Of a DNA stretch of 64,000 nt, positions 61,048-64,000 are shown piece after piece; positions within the stretch are counted from its first letter, which is position 1; the number at the start of each line of letters is the position of its first letter. The notes beneath the pieces were generated by a model. The model was not told where the DNA came from. It made no database searches and saw only the letters and a program-made list of their open reading frames with translations. This stretch comes from Desulfovibrio sp. X2. GTDB lineage: Bacteria > Desulfobacterota > Desulfovibrionia > Desulfovibrionales > Desulfovibrionaceae. Position numbers and translations under genes: made by a program. The stretch covers positions 1-64,000 of the forward strand of contig NZ_ATHV01000002.1 in assembly GCF_000422205.1 (NCBI RefSeq), given 5' to 3'.

Positions 61048-62747
61048 TCCGCCTGCATGCCGTGCCGTTTCAGCTTGCGTACCACGGACGGCTGGCTGAT
61101 GCCCAGAAAAACGGCCATCTCGCGCGTGGTGCGGCAGGCCGCCCTGGCGCGGCGCAGCATCTCGCGCTCCACGCGCTCCACCTCGGCGGCCAGGCTGCTG
61201 GGCCTGCCGCGCACGCCGCGCACCCGCTCGGCGGAGCCCGAGATCATCTGCTCCAGGAACTCGTCCAGCACCTGGTCCTCGCAGATGGCCACGGCCTTCT
61301 TCATGATGCCGATGAGCTCGCGCACGTTGCCCGGGAAGGGATAGCGCGTCAGCGCGTCCACGGCGCGGTGGGTGAAGCGCTTGGCGCTGCCGTACTGCTC
61401 GTTGAAGCGGCGCAGGTAGAGGTTCGCCAGCTCGAAGATGTCGTCCTGGCGCTCGCGCAGGGGCGGAATGCGCACGGAAAAGGTGTTCAGCCGGTAGTAG
61501 AGGTCCTTTCTGAAGCGGCCGCGCGCCACGAGGTCGTCCAGGTCGCGGTTGGTGGCGGCCACGATGCGGCAGGTGACCTTCTTGGGCTCCTTGCCGCCCA
61601 GGGGGATGAACTCGCGGTCGTCCAGGCACTTGAGCAGCTTGGCCTGCACGTCCATGGGGATCTCGCCCACCTCGTCGAAGAAGAAGGTCCCGTCCTGGGC
61701 CAGCTCGAGGAGCCCGGCCTTGCCCGACTCGCTGGCGCCGGTGAAAGCGCCGCGCTCGTAGCCGAAGAGCTCGGCCTCGAAGAGGTTGGCGGGCAGGGCC
61801 GCGCAGTTGATCTGCAGGAACGGACGGGCGCTGCGCGGGCTGCTCTGGTGCAGGTACTTGGCGAGCAGCCCCTTGCCCGTGCCGGACTCGCCGAGCAGCA
61901 GGACCTCCGAGGCGTCGAGCCCGGCGAGCTTCAGGATCATGGTCATGAGCTTGCGCATGGACGGGCTCTCGGCCACGATGTCGGACTCGAGGAGCTCGCG
62001 CATGGTCAGCTCGGCCAGCTCGCTCTGCACCTTCTCCTGCGCCCGCCTCGCCCGCTCCAGGGAGGAGCGCAGGTTGTTCAGCTCCGTGATGTCGCGCTCG
62101 TTGACCACCACCAGGTCGATCTCGCCCCGGTTGTCGAAGGTGGGCGTGCCCGTGACCAGGAGCTGCTTCTTGGTGCGCCTGATGTGCTGGATGAGGCTTA
62201 TCTGCTTCTTCACGCGCAGCACTTCCAGGGTCACGGAGCGGTCCACGAGCCCTTCGCGGACAACGCTGTCCGCCTTCTTGCCCAGGAACTGCGCGGCCTT
62301 GATGGCGTTCAGCTGCTCGGAAGCGCGGTTGATGCTGATGATCGTGCCCGTGCCGTCCGTGACCCAGATGCCGTCGCTCGAATGGTCGAAGATGGCCTGC
62401 AGCTGGCTCAGGAGCCGCCCGCCGCTGCTGCGGTCCTCGCCGTCCAGGCCCGTGCGCAGGCGCAGCACGGTCAGGGGCTCGCCCTCGGGCCCGCCGAGGG
62501 GAAAGGCGCGGCAGACGCAGCCCTGCTTCTTCAGGAGCAGCGGCCTGATCTGCGCGCCCTGGCGCAGCCAGCCGCCGAGCCCGGGCGCCAGCTCCGCCGC
62601 GGGGCGCCCGGCCAGGGCTCCGGCCTCGAGCCCGAGCAGCCTGCCCGCCGAGGGGTTGGCCTGGACCACGCGCTGCGATGCGTCGAGCACGAGGTAGCCG
62701 TCGTCCAGGGCGGCGAAGAAGTCGGGCCAGGGGATGGGTGCGTCCAT
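61038..62747 (-). CDS. Sigma-54-dependent activator with PAS domains
   Basis: A 569-residue enhancer-binding protein. Two PAS domains (about 8-100 and 115-230) are followed by a coiled-coil linker. The AAA+ core has Walker A GESGTGKGLLAK, GYERGAFTGAS with the sigma-54-contacting GAFTGA loop, Walker B GTFFFDEVGEIP, and the R-finger region FRKDLYYRLNTFSVRIPPLRER. The C-terminal TyrR-like HTH is TREMAVFLGISQPSVVRKLKRHG. No receiver domain, so a small molecule is the likely signal. The start may be ATG 62747 or TTG 62789. It sits directly upstream of gabT, with the palindromes between them. Confidence 0.93.
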   Translation of the reverse strand: MDAPIPWPDFFAALDDGYLVLDASQRVVQANPSAGRLLGLEAGALAGRPAAELAPGLGGWLRQGAQIRPLLLKKQGCVCRAFPLGGPEGEPLTVLRLRTGLDGEDRSSGGRLLSQLQAIFDHSSDGIWVTDGTGTIISINRASEQLNAIKAAQFLGKKADSVVREGLVDRSVTLEVLRVKKQISLIQHIRRTKKQLLVTGTPTFDNRGEIDLVVVNERDITELNNLRSSLERARRAQEKVQSELAELTMRELLESDIVAESPSMRKLMTMILKLAGLDASEVLLLGESGTGKGLLAKYLHQSSPRSARPFLQINCAALPANLFEAELFGYERGAFTGASESGKAGLLELAQDGTFFFDEVGEIPMDVQAKLLKCLDDREFIPLGGKEPKKVTCRIVAATNRDLDDLVARGRFRKDLYYRLNTFSVRIPPLRERQDDIFELANLYLRRFNEQYGSAKRFTHRAVDALTRYPFPGNVRELIGIMKKAVAICEDQVLDEFLEQMISGSAERVRGVRGRPSSLAAEVERVEREMLRRARAACRTTREMAVFLGISQPSVVRKLKRHGMQADDS

Positions 62748-62846
62748 TGCGTCGCGAAAGCCTCCGCGGGAATGATGGCGTTCGGGCAACCCTGTCTGCT
62801 CGGCGCGGCCGCGTCAAGGGGCGGCGGGATAGGGGAAAACGGCCGC

Positions 62847-64000
62847 CTAGCGGCTGGCGTAGCGCTCGATGGTGCGCTTGTAGCTGCCCACGCCCGCGAC
62901 GATGCCGTCGCACAGGTCGTCGAGGTAGGAGTCGGAGTCCAGCTTGCGCGCCTCGGTGGGGTTGGTGATGTAGCCCATCTCCACGAGGATGGCGGGCATC
63001 TTGGCGCCCATGAGCACGTAGAACGGGGCCTCGCGCTGGCGGCGGTCGTGCAGCGGGTAGGTCTTGCGCACGCTGCGCAGGATGCCGCCCTGCACGTCTC
63101 CCGCGAGGTCCTTGGACTCCTTGACCTTGGAGTTCAGCATGAGGTCCGTGAGGATGACCTGCAGGTCGCTGATGCGCTTGGCCGTGACCGCGTTCTCGCG
63201 CGCGGCCACGCGCACGGCGTCCTTGGTCTTGGCCAGGTTCAGGCTGTAGACCTCGAGCCCCTTGGCGCTCGAGTCGTCGGCCGCGTTGCAGTGCAGCGAG
63301 ATGAAGAGGTCCGCCTTGCGCACGTTGGCCATGGCCGTGCGCTCCTCCAGCGGGATGAACTTGTCCGTGCTGCGCGTGTAGACGACGTGGAAGCCCCTGG
63401 CCTCGAGCTTGGCGCCCAGGATCTTGGCCGCGCGCAGGACCACGTTCTTCTCGTACAGTCCGCCCGCGCCGATGGCCCCGGAGTCCTTTCCGCCGTGGCC
63501 CGGGTCGATCATGATCGTGTCCACGGACAGGCCGAGCTGCTCGATGAGCGACTCGGAGTGCTTGCGCTGCGAGGGGCCGGGAGTGATGGGCTCGGGCTCG
63601 CGCGAGGAGGCCACGTTCATGGCGCCCTTGCCGGAGCGCGAGCGGGACCTGGACTTGGATCTGGAAGCGGATTCGCGGGCGCTCTTCGCGGACGTGGGCC
63701 CCGAGTCGCCCGAGGCCGCCGCGGTCACGGCCTTGGCGGGCTGGCCCTTGCGCGGGGCGTAGACGTCCACGACCACGCGGTAGGGGTCGTAGAGCTGGAA
63801 CAGCTTGTAGTCCTGGAACTTGTTGAAATCGAGCACCACGCGGACCGTGTCCGGCGTGTTCTGGGCAGTGCGGATCTGCTTGAGGATGCCGTCGCGTACG
63901 GTCTTGTCCTGGGCCGAGGACTTGGAAAGGCCGGTGTCCAGGAGGTCGATGTAGAGGCGGTGCGGCGTGTCGGCGTCGGGATTCGCGGCCAGGAGCTGCC
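62847..64000 (-). CDS. N-acetylmuramoyl-L-alanine amidase, 5' end outside window
   Basis: The 3' 1154 bases of a gene that continues past the right edge. The visible part begins inside an AMIN domain (TVRVVLDFNKFQDYKLFQLY), which locates the enzyme at the septum. It continues through a Ser/Arg-rich linker (SASRSKSRSRSRSG) to the Amidase_3 zinc domain: DPGHGGKDSGAIG, YEKN and SLHCNAADD provide the ligands, and VEMGYITNPTEARKL is the conserved end. It cleaves the bond between MurNAc and the stem peptide during daughter-cell separation. No EnvC-type activator is in view. Confidence 0.9.
   Translation of the reverse strand, partial: QLLAANPDADTPHRLYIDLLDTGLSKSSAQDKTVRDGILKQIRTAQNTPDTVRVVLDFNKFQDYKLFQLYDPYRVVVDVYAPRKGQPAKAVTAAASGDSGPTSAKSARESASRSKSRSRSRSGKGAMNVASSREPEPITPGPSQRKHSESLIEQLGLSVDTIMIDPGHGGKDSGAIGAGGLYEKNVVLRAAKILGAKLEARGFHVVYTRSTDKFIPLEERTAMANVRKADLFISLHCNAADDSSAKGLEVYSLNLAKTKDAVRVAARENAVTAKRISDLQVILTDLMLNSKVKESKDLAGDVQGGILRSVRKTYPLHDRRQREAPFYVLMGAKMPAILVEMGYITNPTEARKLDSDSYLDDLCDGIVAGVGSYKRTIERYASR

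Overview
The window is high-GC bacterial DNA. It is densely coded, with strong AGGAGG-type ribosome sites and many 4-base ATGA gene overlaps. The mix of genes fits a Gram-negative anaerobe of the Desulfovibrionales: many sensor kinases, a sigma-54 activator, a YeiH-type transporter, several small flavoprotein reductases, a MoeA-like fusion with a ModE-like regulator, and (recalled only) a Desulfovibrio-like intergenic repeat. No sulfate-respiration marker gene lies here, so the assignment is inference. Two stretches are much more AT-rich than the rest (about 2.0-3.05 kb with a Fic/Doc gene, and 12.85-13.5 kb with a small membrane gene) and look transferred.

Layout. 0-3 kb: DUF3795 protein, FAD monooxygenase, Fic/Doc island. 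3.3-6.5 kb: a PhnD-like binding protein translationally coupled to a histidine kinase with a cysteine cluster. 6.6-8.8 kb: groES-groEL behind a sigma-70 promoter and a CIRCE element. 9-11.3 kb: quinol-type nitric oxide reductase, then 950 bp without a convincing gene but with a promoter, an operator palindrome, a long hairpin and a terminator, followed by a TetR regulator. 13.5-17.8 kb: flavoprotein/HxlR divergent pair, exported Ntn hydrolase, XRE-cupin regulator facing a YbaK-like deacylase, and a small conserved protein. 18-22.8 kb: tRNA-Phe, a YeiH transporter with a 52-residue membrane partner, an NRAMP transporter, TatA and a zinc-ribbon protein. 22.9-31.9 kb: PAS protein, small Cys-rich protein, DUF2085 and exported proteins, an ABC-2 exporter, an aminotransferase and a MATE exporter. 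32-36.2 kb: three paralogous EF-hand proteins, an FMN reductase and a sigma-region-2-like protein. 36.5-42.2 kb: a complete dipeptide/oligopeptide ABC operon. 42.4-50.2 kb: AAA ATPase with overlapping operators, a three-gene phosphorelay, and an FmdE/MoeA-like fusion with a ModE-like regulator. 50.4-52.7 kb: MATE plus DUF2156.

52.8-62.7 kb is the most coherent unit. Reading leftward are a sigma-54 activator, three TGATTCA-N4-TGAATCA palindromes, a -24/-12 promoter, gabT, livKHMGF and a succinate-semialdehyde dehydrogenase. Together they suggest uptake and catabolism of 4-aminobutyrate (or a related omega-amino acid) to succinate, switched on by the activator. A run of six hairpins separates livF from the dehydrogenase. 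The window ends inside an N-acetylmuramoyl-L-alanine amidase whose 5' end is cut off.

All product names come from reading the translated sequence and recalled family motifs; no database search was run.
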